The position numbers and the translations under genes are program-made. Source: a virus. Taken from it: a DNA stretch of 64,000 nucleotides. Location: IMG/VR virus record IMGVR_UViG_3300000117_000016, positions 14,420 to 78,419 of that record, one strand, 5' to 3'. Positions within the stretch are counted from its first letter, which is position 1. Each line of letters starts with the position of its first letter. The notes beneath the pieces are model-generated. The model saw only the letters and a list, made by a program, of their open reading frames with translations, did no database searches and was not told where the DNA came from. Positions 41,856 through 50,877 of the stretch are shown here, in pieces.

Positions 41856-42380
41856 TTAAGTAGTCTTAGCTTCGTAATCTACGCTTGATGGATTCTTAGC
41901 ACCAGTTCTGAATGTGAGTTCACCAGCACCACCAGCACCACCATTAACAGCTTGGTCAATAGGTGTGTCGCCAACAGTTGTAGGATTGTATGCTGTAGTC
42001 ACTCCACTAGGAACTGTGCTGAAGTTACTTGTTTGACCGGATATGCCAAACATATTAAAATCACCAGCACGAATACGGGTTGTGGTATCAGCTACCTTTT
42101 GACTAACTAGTTTATGAACAGATACTGTAGAAGGTCTAACTGGTGTTTCATAAAGTTCACCAATACTTACCACAGTATTAAGTGTAGCCCCGCCTAACCC
42201 CAGTGCTCTTACGTCATCAGAAACTGTAGATACTGTTGATCCATGTACATCTACCGTATCATCAGATGATTTTAAGCTTTTAGTTATAGGGCTGTCGCTA
42301 GATGTAGTTCCGGTATTAATAGCAGAACCACCATTATTCACCGTTGTGGTGATTGAGCTATGTGCTTTTCTTGTACTCAT
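41856..42380 (-). CDS. Low-complexity virion-like protein
   Basis: 174 aa, rich in Ser/Thr/Gly, with repeats such as SSDDTVDVHGSTVSTVSDD and TVSVHKLVSQKVAD. No membrane segment. Composition suggests a beta-rich structural protein of the capsid or tail. Name cannot be assigned. Genes 42454-45154 upstream in the same operon have similar features. Confidence 0.55.
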   Translation of the reverse strand: MSTRKAHSSITTTVNNGGSAINTGTTSSDSPITKSLKSSDDTVDVHGSTVSTVSDDVRALGLGGATLNTVVSIGELYETPVRPSTVSVHKLVSQKVADTTTRIRAGDFNMFGISGQTSNFSTVPSGVTTAYNPTTVGDTPIDQAVNGGAGGAGELTFRTGAKNPSSVDYEAKTT

Positions 42381-42453
42381 TATTAATCTCCATGGTTAAA
42401 TAGGCATATATGCAATAGTGCTATACCCCAAAATGGTTGATATTGGCTTAATT

Positions 42454-42981
42454 TTATGAAGGGTATTTATAGCTGGCATTAGAGCCAAAATACCCATCAT
42501 AAGGATTAGCTGTTGTAAACCAAGCTGCTTCTTGTCCAGAAGGAAGCGTGGCCGCATGAAGTATACATTCTGTTTGGTTCTTAATGAATGGCAAAGCTAC
42601 ATATATCGCGTCAGGAGCTACGTCTGCAGCACCATTAGGTGAGGTGCAGCCATCATCTGGACAGGCAGCTTCATACTCAGCATATGTTTTCCAGATTGCT
42701 GGACCATACCAATGGGCAGTATATTCAGATTCAGGATCACTAGGATCTCTACCACTGACAATCCATCCTGGACCTTGATAATCTAAATAATCATCACCAG
42801 TAAGCGAGCCACCAATCTCTCCTGCAGCTCTCCACATTTTTTGTCTACATTCTCCACAAACGCCGCAGTGTTTAGGTTCGCATGTAGCTGAACCACTGAC
42901 AGCGATATCAAAAATTCCCCCAATAGTATCTATGGTTTTTGTTTTAGGTGTTGCTAAGAACGATAAATTTGGTAAAGCCAT
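42454..42981 (-). CDS. Cysteine-containing virion-like protein
   Basis: 175 aa. Four cysteines in a short stretch (CEPKHCGVCGEC, about residues 34-45) and two more pairs (ACPDDGC, ECILHAA) suggest zinc or disulfide structure. Tyr/Trp-rich C terminus (AAWFTTANPYDGYFGSNASYKY) is typical of structural proteins. No known family. The 73-base gap to the next gene holds no clear promoter. Confidence 0.55.
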   Translation of the reverse strand: MALPNLSFLATPKTKTIDTIGGIFDIAVSGSATCEPKHCGVCGECRQKMWRAAGEIGGSLTGDDYLDYQGPGWIVSGRDPSDPESEYTAHWYGPAIWKTYAEYEAACPDDGCTSPNGAADVAPDAIYVALPFIKNQTECILHAATLPSGQEAAWFTTANPYDGYFGSNASYKYPS

Positions 42982-43000
42982 TTTTTATTTAAACCTTTTT

Positions 43001-44677
43001 TCAAGAGGATTCGCCATCACAGAATGTTAAGGTTGTACCTGTACAACCATCTAAACCATCCAAAATAGAATCTTGTGCTTCTTTAGTAAGATCTTTTAAT
43101 CCTGGCATATTACGGGCTTGTTTCTTTGCATTATCAGGCAGCACTATTTTGAGATTTGCTGTTACAACAACAGGCTTTGACCAACTTCCTCCTGTTTTGC
43201 CTGTAGCAGGGCAGCACTCTTGTTCTGGGTTTGTTACCTGTGCTAGTTTGCTTCTAGATATAATAGCTTGTCCACTCGTGCTATCAAATTCTACCCATCC
43301 GGTTTTAGCAAATTCTCCTTCTGCTTTTGGAAATCTGCTTATTATGTCTGTTGCCCCATCGCAGCTTTTGTAATTTACCGTCACATTTTCTACTAAATTA
43401 TTTTTTATTAAATTAAATACACTTGTTCTGATATCTATTAAAGCTTGGTTTTCAGAAAACAATCCTGTTTTTAAGTCTGCTAGTTTATTTTCTGCCTTCT
43501 TTTTTGATTGATCTATAGCATATATGGTCTGCAATATTGCCAACCCTCGTGCTTTACTGTTTTCATATAGAGTAAAATATCCTGAATAAATTTCAGCGAA
43601 TGCTTTGTCTGCAGATCTTTTAAACATGCCTGCTAATTTGTCCATCTTACTTCCAACACGACGACTTGAATCAAACGTTTCTCTAGGTCTTCCTGTAGTA
43701 AATTCTATATCTACTTTTCCTTTGTTACCTTCTCCGGCGGAGTCTTTGGCAAAAAGGAAGTGTGACGCTGGTGCTCCCAGAGCTTTTCTGACTGTCTTAG
43801 TAAATCCTTCTCTATAATTTTCGATCAATTGCTTTTCTTCATCAGTATAGCAATTGAAATTCAATGCAGGAATTGTAGTATTTCCACTACATTCTATTTT
43901 TTGAGAAAAATCAGGTAATGGGTCTGTACTACCAGCACTAGCTGGTACTGAGGGCAAAGTAACACCTAACACCTTCACTATGGTATCAGGACTTGTTGCA
44001 AGCTCATTAAACTTTGTCATTGCCTCTTCGATTTTGCTGGCATCTATGCGCAGAAACGCCACGCTTTTCTTGCTATCTCCAACAATCTGCTCGCTCTTCT
44101 CCTCTGCGGCTCCATATACTGCGTCTTCTAAAGCTTTTGCAAAAGGTCCGTATATTTTATTGTTTATTTCAAATTTCTTATCAGTTCCTTCTTTCCAGCC
44201 AGTAGATGCCGCAAGTACAGAATTAGTTTGTTGCAATCTACTTGCTGTACAGCTGTCAATTTGTGCTTTACGATTATTGGCAGCGGTAAACAAATTGCCT
44301 AAGTATTCAATTCTTTCTTCTAACTCACAACAAACCTTAGCCAGTGTCTTGTGATTGCTACAATCTACACTATCTGGCAGAGTCACACAACCTAATAAAC
44401 TTTTGCCTCCATTAGCACAATTCTGTCCTTGATCGCAAGCATTGTCTCTAAATTGAATTCGTAAATTTTTCTTTGTTTTTACTAGTTGTTTTATAGTCGC
44501 TTCAGCCGCTTGTACAGCTGCCCTTTCCTCCTCACACTGAGTAAAAAAACTACCCACATAGCTTACATTTTTCTTACAAGTTTCAAGTGCAGTCGCTGCT
44601 TGAGCCAACGCTACTTGCGCATTGCCTAGATTTGTTTCATTATTAATAATACTATTTTTAATATCTTCGCAGGACAT
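43001..44677 (-). CDS. Large helical, cysteine-rich structural candidate
   Basis: 558 aa. The first 220 residues are helical coiled coil with regularly spaced cysteines (CEDIKNSI, LETCKKNVSYVGSF, CDQGQNCANGGKSLLGC, CCELEERIEYLGNLF). Later parts include FAKDSAGEGNKGKVDIEF, and a C-terminal VTVNYKSCDGATDII segment that looks beta-rich. It is one of the largest proteins of the structural region. Probably part of a tail, baseplate or internal head protein. No assigned family. Confidence 0.6.
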   Translation of the reverse strand: MSCEDIKNSIINNETNLGNAQVALAQAATALETCKKNVSYVGSFFTQCEEERAAVQAAEATIKQLVKTKKNLRIQFRDNACDQGQNCANGGKSLLGCVTLPDSVDCSNHKTLAKVCCELEERIEYLGNLFTAANNRKAQIDSCTASRLQQTNSVLAASTGWKEGTDKKFEINNKIYGPFAKALEDAVYGAAEEKSEQIVGDSKKSVAFLRIDASKIEEAMTKFNELATSPDTIVKVLGVTLPSVPASAGSTDPLPDFSQKIECSGNTTIPALNFNCYTDEEKQLIENYREGFTKTVRKALGAPASHFLFAKDSAGEGNKGKVDIEFTTGRPRETFDSSRRVGSKMDKLAGMFKRSADKAFAEIYSGYFTLYENSKARGLAILQTIYAIDQSKKKAENKLADLKTGLFSENQALIDIRTSVFNLIKNNLVENVTVNYKSCDGATDIISRFPKAEGEFAKTGWVEFDSTSGQAIISRSKLAQVTNPEQECCPATGKTGGSWSKPVVVTANLKIVLPDNAKKQARNMPGLKDLTKEAQDSILDGLDGCTGTTLTFCDGESS

Positions 44678-44695
44678 ATTATTTTACCTTAAGTT

Positions 44696-45154
44696 TTATT
44701 GTTGTGGAAAATATGTAATAAAGCCGCTAAAGTTACGGGCAGGTATATACTGAGTAGTATCCTCTATTCCAAATGCAGAAAACCCAGGATAATTGTTGTC
44801 CGTTACAGGGGACGACATAGTTTTTGTTTGACTTTGTCCCTTTACTGCAACATCTCTAACTATACTGCCACCACAAATTATAGTGGTACGAGCAGATTTG
44901 TCAGAAGCTCTTGAGTCTCTACCAACTGTAGGGCTAAGGTTTCCTCCAGTAAAATCAAATCCACTAGGCGATGCGGTAAAGTTGGATACCACTACTTCTG
45001 GATTGCCGCCATCACTAAAAGTGCCACTACCTACATTGATGGTAGCCTCGCTTACTACAGCTTTATTTACATCAGTATTTGCAGAATGTGCTGTAGTTAA
45101 TTTAGTAAACTGCTGCAGCGTATAATTGTTAAATCCTAAAGAAAATGTTGCCAT
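44696..45154 (-). CDS. Glycine/serine-rich structural candidate
   Basis: 152 aa. MATFSLGFNNYTLQQFTKL at the start, then TINVGSGTFSDGGNPEVVVSNFTAS and FSGFITYFPQQ at the end. Beta-rich, polar, with no TM. It follows the DeoC-like gene after a 40-base gap containing an inverted repeat. Virion protein is inferred from composition and context. Confidence 0.55.
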   Translation of the reverse strand: MATFSLGFNNYTLQQFTKLTTAHSANTDVNKAVVSEATINVGSGTFSDGGNPEVVVSNFTASPSGFDFTGGNLSPTVGRDSRASDKSARTTIICGGSIVRDVAVKGQSQTKTMSSPVTDNNYPGFSAFGIEDTTQYIPARNFSGFITYFPQQ

Positions 45155-45172
45155 CTTGAAACCCTTAAGTAG

Positions 45173-45206
45173 AATTGTGTAAGCTTACATCAATTTATAC
45201 ACAATT
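45173..45206. repeat. 9-bp inverted repeat in gap before a structural gene
   Basis: AATTGTGTA (45173-45181) and TACACAATT (45198-45206) can form a 9-bp stem with a 16-base loop containing AAGCTT. It overlaps the end of the DeoC-like gene and lies upstream of the ribosome site of the next gene. Could be a small regulatory hairpin or a chance repeat in AT-rich DNA. Confidence 0.4.
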
Positions 45207-45851
45207 AATACTTAAAGTCTGTAAAGTAAGAATATTATTAGTTTTATAGCCATATATATCTGTTTTTTGAATAAGACTGATCTGCTTCTCATTCCAAGCA
45301 TTTCCATTTACAACAACATTAATATAAGGTACTTTCTTTGCGATCATCATAGAAGCTATCAAATTATCTACTATATTATCTAACATATAGTTATTGGAAG
45401 GATAAATAGTATCAATCTGATGTGCTGCAACCATTGTAGTAATTTTGTAAAGCATATATTCTGTATATGTTCTATAATCTATAATATATCTAAGCTCAGC
45501 ATTATGTCTATCACAAAGAGCTTTTTGTTCGTTAATATCTTTTCTAAATTTATCGTACTTTTTATTACACAAGGCGTGATTAGGTGCTACAAGTTCTATT
45601 ATTTTAGCACCGGACTTTAAAGCGTTTTCTGTCTCTACCCTTCTTGATTCTATAGAAGATAGGCCAAAAGGATAGTCTATAACAGTAGAAAGAATAGTCT
45701 GAGAGTCTTTTAGGAGATTCTTGATAGCTCTAAGATAAGACGGCAATACAGACACCACATCGACAGACAGCTTAACTGCCTTGGCAATATTTTGTTTTAC
45801 TTCTATATCGTTGGCTGCTACGTCGTAGTATCCATACTCTAAAATATTCAT
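45195..45851 (-). CDS. Degenerate deoxyribose-phosphate aldolase-like protein
   Basis: 218 aa. The TIM-barrel start matches DeoC: VVSVLPSYLRAIKNLL, ILSTVIDYPFGLSSIESRRVETENALKSGAKIIELV, YDKFRKDI, then RYIIDYRTYTEYMLY. The Schiff-base lysine normally in 'VKTSTG' falls at TIYPSNN, and the acidic residue of 'EIDMV' is shifted to IIELV. The protein is therefore probably not a canonical DERA; it may be a related barrel with another role. It overlaps the ClpP-like gene by 4 nt. Confidence 0.6.
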   Translation of the reverse strand: MNILEYGYYDVAANDIEVKQNIAKAVKLSVDVVSVLPSYLRAIKNLLKDSQTILSTVIDYPFGLSSIESRRVETENALKSGAKIIELVAPNHALCNKKYDKFRKDINEQKALCDRHNAELRYIIDYRTYTEYMLYKITTMVAAHQIDTIYPSNNYMLDNIVDNLIASMMIAKKVPYINVVVNGNAWNEKQISLIQKTDIYGYKTNNILTLQTLSINCV

Positions 45852-46522
45852 AGTGCTATATCTTTAATTGATTTAATATCAGGATGTTTTCTATCTCCTA
45901 ATACACCATCAGCAAACCCATAGTTGACGGCTTCTTCTGCATTAATATACCAATCTCCTTGTTTGAGTTTTGTATTTAAAAAGTTTTTAACTTTAGTTGC
46001 TGTTATTTTATCGCCATACTTATCTTTGAAGAATTGTCCATTTGCACATTGACCAGCATATACGTCTAACATAACGCTACATATATGCTTTTCATAAGCT
46101 ACCCAGTTTTGCACGCTAAGGTATTCGCCGCCAGCATCGGTTGATCCATAATGACTCATAAAATAAGCGTTAGGCATCATTATCCTAGTATCAGCAGCTT
46201 GTAGAATAATACTACTCATGCTTTCTGCTTGACCATAAACCAAAACACTTACATAAGACTTGCAATTAATGATAGCGTCATATATAGCCATACCATCTGA
46301 CCATTCTCCTCCAACACTTTGCATGTGTATTAAAATATGGTTGTGGTTGGTATAGTCCAATGCTCTTATATTTTTAATAAAAGTATTAGCCATTCTATAT
46401 TCTACGCCAGGATTTCCATCATCAGCTACAAAATGATTGTGCAAAAATATCTCTCTTGTTTTCATACTAGATGAATAGTTATGTAGATCAAAAAGTAGAT
46501 CGTTTTGCTCGTTGTTATTCAT
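45848..46522 (-). CDS. ClpP-like serine protease
   Basis: 224 aa. HMQSVGGEWSDGMAIYDAI is the ClpP 'NSPGG' loop; GQAESMSSIILQAADTRIMMPNAYFMSHYG holds the nucleophile serine (about 101-105) and catalytic histidine (about 125). An Asp (CSVMLDVY) can complete the triad. In phages ClpP-like enzymes often act as prohead/scaffold protease, which suits its location next to virion genes. It could alternatively work with host ClpX. Confidence 0.85.
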   Translation of the reverse strand: MNNNEQNDLLFDLHNYSSSMKTREIFLHNHFVADDGNPGVEYRMANTFIKNIRALDYTNHNHILIHMQSVGGEWSDGMAIYDAIINCKSYVSVLVYGQAESMSSIILQAADTRIMMPNAYFMSHYGSTDAGGEYLSVQNWVAYEKHICSVMLDVYAGQCANGQFFKDKYGDKITATKVKNFLNTKLKQGDWYINAEEAVNYGFADGVLGDRKHPDIKSIKDIAL

Positions 46523-46919
46523 GTAGATATATCCCTACTAGTTTATTGACAGTATTCATTACATTTCTATCTACAAAGTTTTTACCTATCGCTATTCTAA
46601 AACGATATCTAGTGAATATATCTAAAATTTCAATACCATCAGTTTGTTCTATGATATTAGATACTTGATTAGTAATATTAAAGTTGGTGTGACCTACCCA
46701 AAAATTAAATACTTTACTAGGTGCGCTATATTCATTATAAGGAATTATGCCCATAGGAGAAGATATTGCATACATTAAATGCTTTTGCACTTCTGCATCT
46801 TGAGATTCCTCATCTTCATCTAAATGATTTTCTTCATTTGCATTTTCTGGCCATACTGGTTCTTCGTAATTTGGCAAATAGGGGTCTGTCCATTTTTCCC
46901 ATATAATTTTATTCTTCAT
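46515..46919 (-). CDS. Hypothetical acidic protein
   Basis: 134 aa from ATG 46919, 11 nt inside the previous gene's end. It begins MKNKIIWEKWTDPYLPNYEEP, has an acidic tract (HLDEDEESQDAEVQ) and a beta-type C-terminal half (NFWVGHTNFNITNQVSNII, YRFRIAIGKNFVDR). No family recognised. Context between sigma factor and ClpP-like protease. Confidence 0.6.
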   Translation of the reverse strand: MKNKIIWEKWTDPYLPNYEEPVWPENANEENHLDEDEESQDAEVQKHLMYAISSPMGIIPYNEYSAPSKVFNFWVGHTNFNITNQVSNIIEQTDGIEILDIFTRYRFRIAIGKNFVDRNVMNTVNKLVGIYLHE

Positions 46920-47262
46920 TTTTATTAATACTATAACTAAAGTCAGAAGGTCTGACAACAGGTATTTCTTTAGATGTTTGTAGTTTGGTTATTGCTTTTA
47001 AGTTGAATAGTGTTTGTCTTATAAATTTTTCAGAATCTTTATCTTCTTGCATGGCATTGGACAATATATCTATAATAGAATCACTATAGCTACCATTATT
47101 TATATTATATAAAAGTGTAGCCAGCATTACGCCAATAGAGTCTTCATCACTAATCCAGTCTATAGTAACGTCAACTTCATTAAAAGGATCTACCTTAAAT
47201 GTGACGGTTACTACAGATTGGTCTTCTAGTTCTAGATTTCTTTTTTTAAAAAAATTAAACAT
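46909..47262 (-). CDS. Hypothetical protein between sigma factor and ClpP region
   Basis: 117 aa. FNFFKKRNLELEDQSVVTVTFK opens a beta-rich part (VDVTIDWISDEDSIGVML), followed by helices (DSEKFIRQTLFNLKAI). I do not know the family. The start is at ATG 47262, immediately after the sigma factor stop. Confidence 0.6.
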   Translation of the reverse strand: MFNFFKKRNLELEDQSVVTVTFKVDPFNEVDVTIDWISDEDSIGVMLATLLYNINNGSYSDSIIDILSNAMQEDKDSEKFIRQTLFNLKAITKLQTSKEIPVVRPSDFSYSINKNEE

Positions 47263-47832
47263 TTATACTAGATTTTTGATATTTTTTAACGCTTTATGTA
47301 TATTTTGCCTAACGGCCTCTCTAGTTATATTAAAGCGTTGTCCTACTTTTTCAAGCGTATACCCTTCAAAGTAATACAACTTGATGAACTCTCTTTGGTT
47401 CTCTGTCACTAAATTAGAGTTTAATATATTATATATATCATTATTAAGAATATCTTCCGATTCTTTTTCTATAGCGATAGCACAAGGGTCCTTTTCCTTA
47501 GAGGGTATAGTATCCTTAATATTGGAAGAATCTTCATCTTTAGCAAAGTCTAATGAGGACTTCTTAGGTGCTTTATATTTTTTGGTAGCATAGGTCTGGA
47601 TTGCCCAAATAGCACATTGGTTTCTATACGAATACCTAGTCTTTTTTTGACCGGTTTTACCAGTTCTGTTTGCATCCCACTTCCAATCTCCTTGCATAAT
47701 TGCACTAGCAACATCAGAGATAGCATCTTCACTCTTCAGCATTTCTTTAGCTAAAGAGCCTCCGAACTTATTGATTGTTTTCTTAGCCAAGTTTAGATAT
47801 ATCTTCAGATCATCAAATTCAACATTTTCCAT
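47263..47832 (-). CDS. RNA polymerase sigma factor, sigma-70-like
   Basis: 189 aa from ATG 47832; AAAGGA about 8 nt upstream. A region 2-like part is SEDAISDVASAIMQGDWKW, then SYRNQCAIWAIQTYATKKY. Region 4 is ENQREFIKLYYFEGYTLEK, VGQRFNITREAVRQNIHKALK with the HTH. It would redirect host RNA polymerase to phage late promoters, which suits its place in the structural region. Late promoters themselves are not obvious to me. Confidence 0.88.
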   Translation of the reverse strand: MENVEFDDLKIYLNLAKKTINKFGGSLAKEMLKSEDAISDVASAIMQGDWKWDANRTGKTGQKKTRYSYRNQCAIWAIQTYATKKYKAPKKSSLDFAKDEDSSNIKDTIPSKEKDPCAIAIEKESEDILNNDIYNILNSNLVTENQREFIKLYYFEGYTLEKVGQRFNITREAVRQNIHKALKNIKNLV

Positions 47833-47859
47833 TATCAAGGTCCTTTGGTTCTAAATTAA

Positions 47860-48279
47860 TTATTTACTTTTCTTCTGAGCCCTTTTCAAAGCTTCTGGTG
47901 ATGGTCTGTCCTTATCTCCAGGTTTGGCTGGTCTATAATTTTTACCTTCACGAAGCTTTTTCTTTCTAATGTTCTCCCACAGACTTGCAGGAGTCATATC
48001 TTCTTTATCGTCATCAGAAGGACTAAACTTTACAAAATCATGAATAGTTGTCATGTAGTCTTCTGTTATAGCAATTTTACCCTGTAACCAACTCTCTGTC
48101 AAGTTGTTTTTAATTTTTTCGTCTTCAAGTGACATAAGTATTGATTGGGCATTTCTCATAATAGAATTTAATGAACCCACACTCATTTCTAAAAAGTCTT
48201 TCTTGTATTCATTTATATCGTCTTCTGCCTTACTTTTTAATTCTTTCTCAACGCCAGATAAAATATCTTTATAACTCAT
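47860..48279 (-). CDS. Conserved phage protein with ENIRKKKLREG motif
   Basis: 139 aa. It is helical and ends SLWENIRKKKLREGKNYRPAK, then GDKDRPSPEALKRAQ. Such 'LW.NI..KR.R' tails are common in tailed-phage head or neck proteins. Role probably structural or scaffold-like. It overlaps the PAP2-like gene by 11 nt. Confidence 0.65.
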   Translation of the reverse strand: MSYKDILSGVEKELKSKAEDDINEYKKDFLEMSVGSLNSIMRNAQSILMSLEDEKIKNNLTESWLQGKIAITEDYMTTIHDFVKFSPSDDDKEDMTPASLWENIRKKKLREGKNYRPAKPGDKDRPSPEALKRAQKKSK

Positions 48280-48955
48280 GACCTACTCCTATATAGTATT
48301 TTTTAATTTCAGGGTAAATAGTGTTAATAATTGTTTTAGCTACAGTATTATCTGAAGGATAATGTACTCCTTGCAATTCTCTAGCCTTACCACAAAGATC
48401 AACCAAGTTAGTAAATTCTTTGGTGTATTGTGGATATTTATCAGATAAGATTTCTGATATTAAAGCGGCATACATTGTGTGTCCGCTGGGATATGCTGGC
48501 GTCTTGTGTGTTTTAGTAATAATTCTATTGATTGAAATATTATAGTGTTCTGCAAGCTGATAGGGTCTGGGTCTATTATAGTAAAATTTTAAATGATCTA
48601 CAATAGCTATGACAGATGTGTAATATACTGTTGTAAAAAATCTTACAGGAAAATCTAGCTCGTATTTACTTATCACTTTTTTAAATATATGCATAGGATC
48701 GTCATCTATACTATAGATTAGATCTAAATCAGCGTTACTTCTGTTCTTTGTAATACTTTGTAGATATTCAAGCTCTTTTTTAGTCTCCTCACTAGAGTTT
48801 TTGCTTGGCCCTGATACTATCTTAAATAAGTCTATATTACCTACCTCTGGAAAATCCATAGAGGTATAGCGAGAGTTTTTATATTCAAAATTATCAACGT
48901 ATATAATTTTGTCTATATTTATCTGGTCGTTTACTTTTTTAATCAGTTTAGTCAT
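48269..48955 (-). CDS. PAP2-like phosphatase (soluble-type acid phosphatase)
   Basis: 228 aa. The PAP2 signature is complete: KFYYNRPRPYQL (123-133), TPAYPSGHTMYAA (PSGH 156-159) and RELQGVHYPSDN (R192, H198, D202). The N-terminal 90 residues are not typical, and I see no strong transmembrane helix. It removes phosphate from lipid or other phosphomonoesters. Its presence among virion genes suggests an action on host envelope lipids or lipid carriers of glycan synthesis, but that is speculative. Confidence 0.85.
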   Translation of the reverse strand: MTKLIKKVNDQINIDKIIYVDNFEYKNSRYTSMDFPEVGNIDLFKIVSGPSKNSSEETKKELEYLQSITKNRSNADLDLIYSIDDDPMHIFKKVISKYELDFPVRFFTTVYYTSVIAIVDHLKFYYNRPRPYQLAEHYNISINRIITKTHKTPAYPSGHTMYAALISEILSDKYPQYTKEFTNLVDLCGKARELQGVHYPSDNTVAKTIINTIYPEIKKYYIGVGHEL

Positions 48956-50452
48956 TTAAGCTGTAAAAGCAGGAGTTATTTTAATTGTAAGATTTTCAAT
49001 AGCTATAGGTGTAACCATAGCAGAGAATACATAAGGAAACTCTAAAAGTGGGTATGAAGCCCATTCTCCACCATCTAAGGGTTCGGCAGATGTGTAAGTG
49101 ATACCTATAGATTTACTATAGTATTTGAATCCATGTTTAACCTGATCGCTGTCTGTAGTTATAGGCATATTGAACTTATTAGGTGGTGCAATTCTTGTAG
49201 CTACAACTATTGTTTGATTATCAGTAGCCCTTTCTACTCTAACAATCAAATTTCCAGTAACACGAATTTGAGGTTGGGCTGGCCCCCAAGTTAATTCTGA
49301 TCTAGATGGATGTACAAGCAACTCTTTGTGAGCAACCGCTCTGTGGTCACTACTAAATAATGTTCTGTGAACCAGAATACTCCATGTTTGGTCCAGCCTA
49401 GATAGCGGCAGCCAATTTACTTGTAATATAGAATTTGGTGTGCCTAATCCTGTGCAAGTATACCCATCAAAAAAATCGTTATCCGCTAATGGAGAGTCTT
49501 TGTAATAAAATGTGTTGCCTCTATTTGTTTTGTACATGTTAGGATTTTGGCTAAAATATGAATTTTCTGGAAAAGACTTAGTCTGTTTTTTGTAGAAAGG
49601 ATCTATATCATTTAATGCACCAAGTCCAGCAACACACCTTCCTTTTTCTAAATTTCTAATAAAAGCAGGAGGAAACTTTTTTATCAAACCAGGGCTATCA
49701 TAAGAATATGTGCCTGCCTTAATCCAACCGTTCCACATTTTGTTAGCTGCACCTGTACCTGTTATTCCGCCATCAATGATTTGGTAGAAATCTGTAGTTA
49801 AACTTATAGGGTTTGTATTTATCGCGCCTGTAGGTGGTGGGTCAGGAGGTACTTTGGGTGGTGGAACAAAAGTGTCGGTAGGAGGATCTGCTTGAGGCGG
49901 AGGACCCGGCGGTTTGTTTGGAGGAAGACTAGGATCTGGTGCTTGCGGTGGTACTGGTTTAAATTGTGGAGGGCCTGGGTTTTGTGGAGGTTTAGGGTTT
50001 CTAGGTATCGTAGGTGTCGGGATTCTGGGTGTAGGTGGTACATGTGGTGGTTGTGGCAGAGGAAAGTCTGGGAAATCTTCATCAAAATTATTTTGTATTC
50101 CTGTGGGAACAGGACTTGGGAACTCAAATACTCCTCCGCAACCCAACTTTATAACTTCAATGGTTGGGACTGTTGGTGTCCAATTTGTAGGAAGAGTGCC
50201 AGTTGGGAACCCTAGGGTCACGACGGGGTCAAGTTCTGAAAAAAAACAATTTATTACTCCTGGTTCCTGGAGTTTTTTTCGACATTCATCGATATCAGAA
50301 GGAGTCTGTGGCGCATATGCCGCAGTTTTATATTTTTCATACAACGCCCTTCGTTCACTTTCAGAAAGAGGCAAACCTTGAAAACTTAACGACATCGCAG
50401 AGAACGTATGCTCTGAGTTCAGTATTTTATTGAATAGTTTTTTATTAGTCAT
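48956..50452 (-). CDS. Proline-rich fibre-like protein, copy B
   Basis: 498 aa. The tag MTNKKLFNKILNSEHTF is followed by a linker (YKTAAYAPQTPSD), a proline-rich tract at about 128-208 (FPLPQPPHVPPTPRIP, LPPNKPPGPPPQADPP), and a C-terminal domain of about 290 aa (FYQIIDGGITGTGAANKMWNGWIKAG). It is paralogous to 50878-52572. The proline tract is probably a rigid spacer between an N-terminal anchor and a C-terminal binding domain, as in tail fibres. Confidence 0.7.
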   Translation of the reverse strand: MTNKKLFNKILNSEHTFSAMSLSFQGLPLSESERRALYEKYKTAAYAPQTPSDIDECRKKLQEPGVINCFFSELDPVVTLGFPTGTLPTNWTPTVPTIEVIKLGCGGVFEFPSPVPTGIQNNFDEDFPDFPLPQPPHVPPTPRIPTPTIPRNPKPPQNPGPPQFKPVPPQAPDPSLPPNKPPGPPPQADPPTDTFVPPPKVPPDPPPTGAINTNPISLTTDFYQIIDGGITGTGAANKMWNGWIKAGTYSYDSPGLIKKFPPAFIRNLEKGRCVAGLGALNDIDPFYKKQTKSFPENSYFSQNPNMYKTNRGNTFYYKDSPLADNDFFDGYTCTGLGTPNSILQVNWLPLSRLDQTWSILVHRTLFSSDHRAVAHKELLVHPSRSELTWGPAQPQIRVTGNLIVRVERATDNQTIVVATRIAPPNKFNMPITTDSDQVKHGFKYYSKSIGITYTSAEPLDGGEWASYPLLEFPYVFSAMVTPIAIENLTIKITPAFTA

Positions 50453-50464
50453 AGTGTTGTATCT

Positions 50465-50863
50465 TTAAAAATTAGTTACATATACTGGAGCAGTGAAGTT
50501 GCCGCTACCATGAATAGCATAATAGAATTCAGGGAATGTGGTACGAAGACCTATGTTATTAAACTGAGGAAAATATAGTTGAGCATCAGTTAACGTATTA
50601 ACTAAAAAGGTTGTGTTAAGTATCGTAGGATGGAAAGCTTTAGGCAAACCAATATTTGGTGTGGGGCTCAATGTGCTGCTTGCTTCTATTCCTTCAATGT
50701 CTGTACCAGTCTTGGCAGAGCGAACGTCTTCTGTTTTTACAATCACAGACCCTGCGTGTACACCCTGTTTTTTTGTTCGCTGCTTAATATGTAGGCCATA
50801 TTTAATTCTTTCACGATTTAAACCGATAAAAAGATTTTTGTCAGGAATTGCTTTGTATATCAT
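50465..50863 (-). CDS. Companion protein of the proline-rich gene, copy B
   Basis: 132 aa from ATG 50863, chosen because the paralog at 52579-52977 starts at the equivalent position. Conserved blocks with the paralog are FIGLNRERIKYGLHIK, QGVHAGSVIV, NTTFLVNTL and HGSGNFTAPVYVTNF at the C terminus. It follows 50878-52572 and precedes 48956-50452, so the pair order is companion-fibre. Likely a virion accessory or chaperone. No family known. Confidence 0.65.
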   Translation of the reverse strand: MIYKAIPDKNLFIGLNRERIKYGLHIKQRTKKQGVHAGSVIVKTEDVRSAKTGTDIEGIEASSTLSPTPNIGLPKAFHPTILNTTFLVNTLTDAQLYFPQFNNIGLRTTFPEFYYAIHGSGNFTAPVYVTNF

Positions 50864-50877
50864 TGTTTTTTCTTTTA

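Noticed and set aside
42464-42471. TATAAATA on the minus strand, like a T4 late promoter, 84 bp before a structural gene.
   Set aside because: The same octamer occurs inside coding sequence elsewhere (e.g. around 3124-3131), as expected for AT-rich DNA, and the sigma factor's preference is not known.
49819-50381. Long open frames on both strands in the proline-rich tract (e.g. +strand glycine-rich, -strand frame of His/Gln).
   Set aside because: They are shadows of the proline codon run of 48956-50452 and lack starts with ribosome sites.
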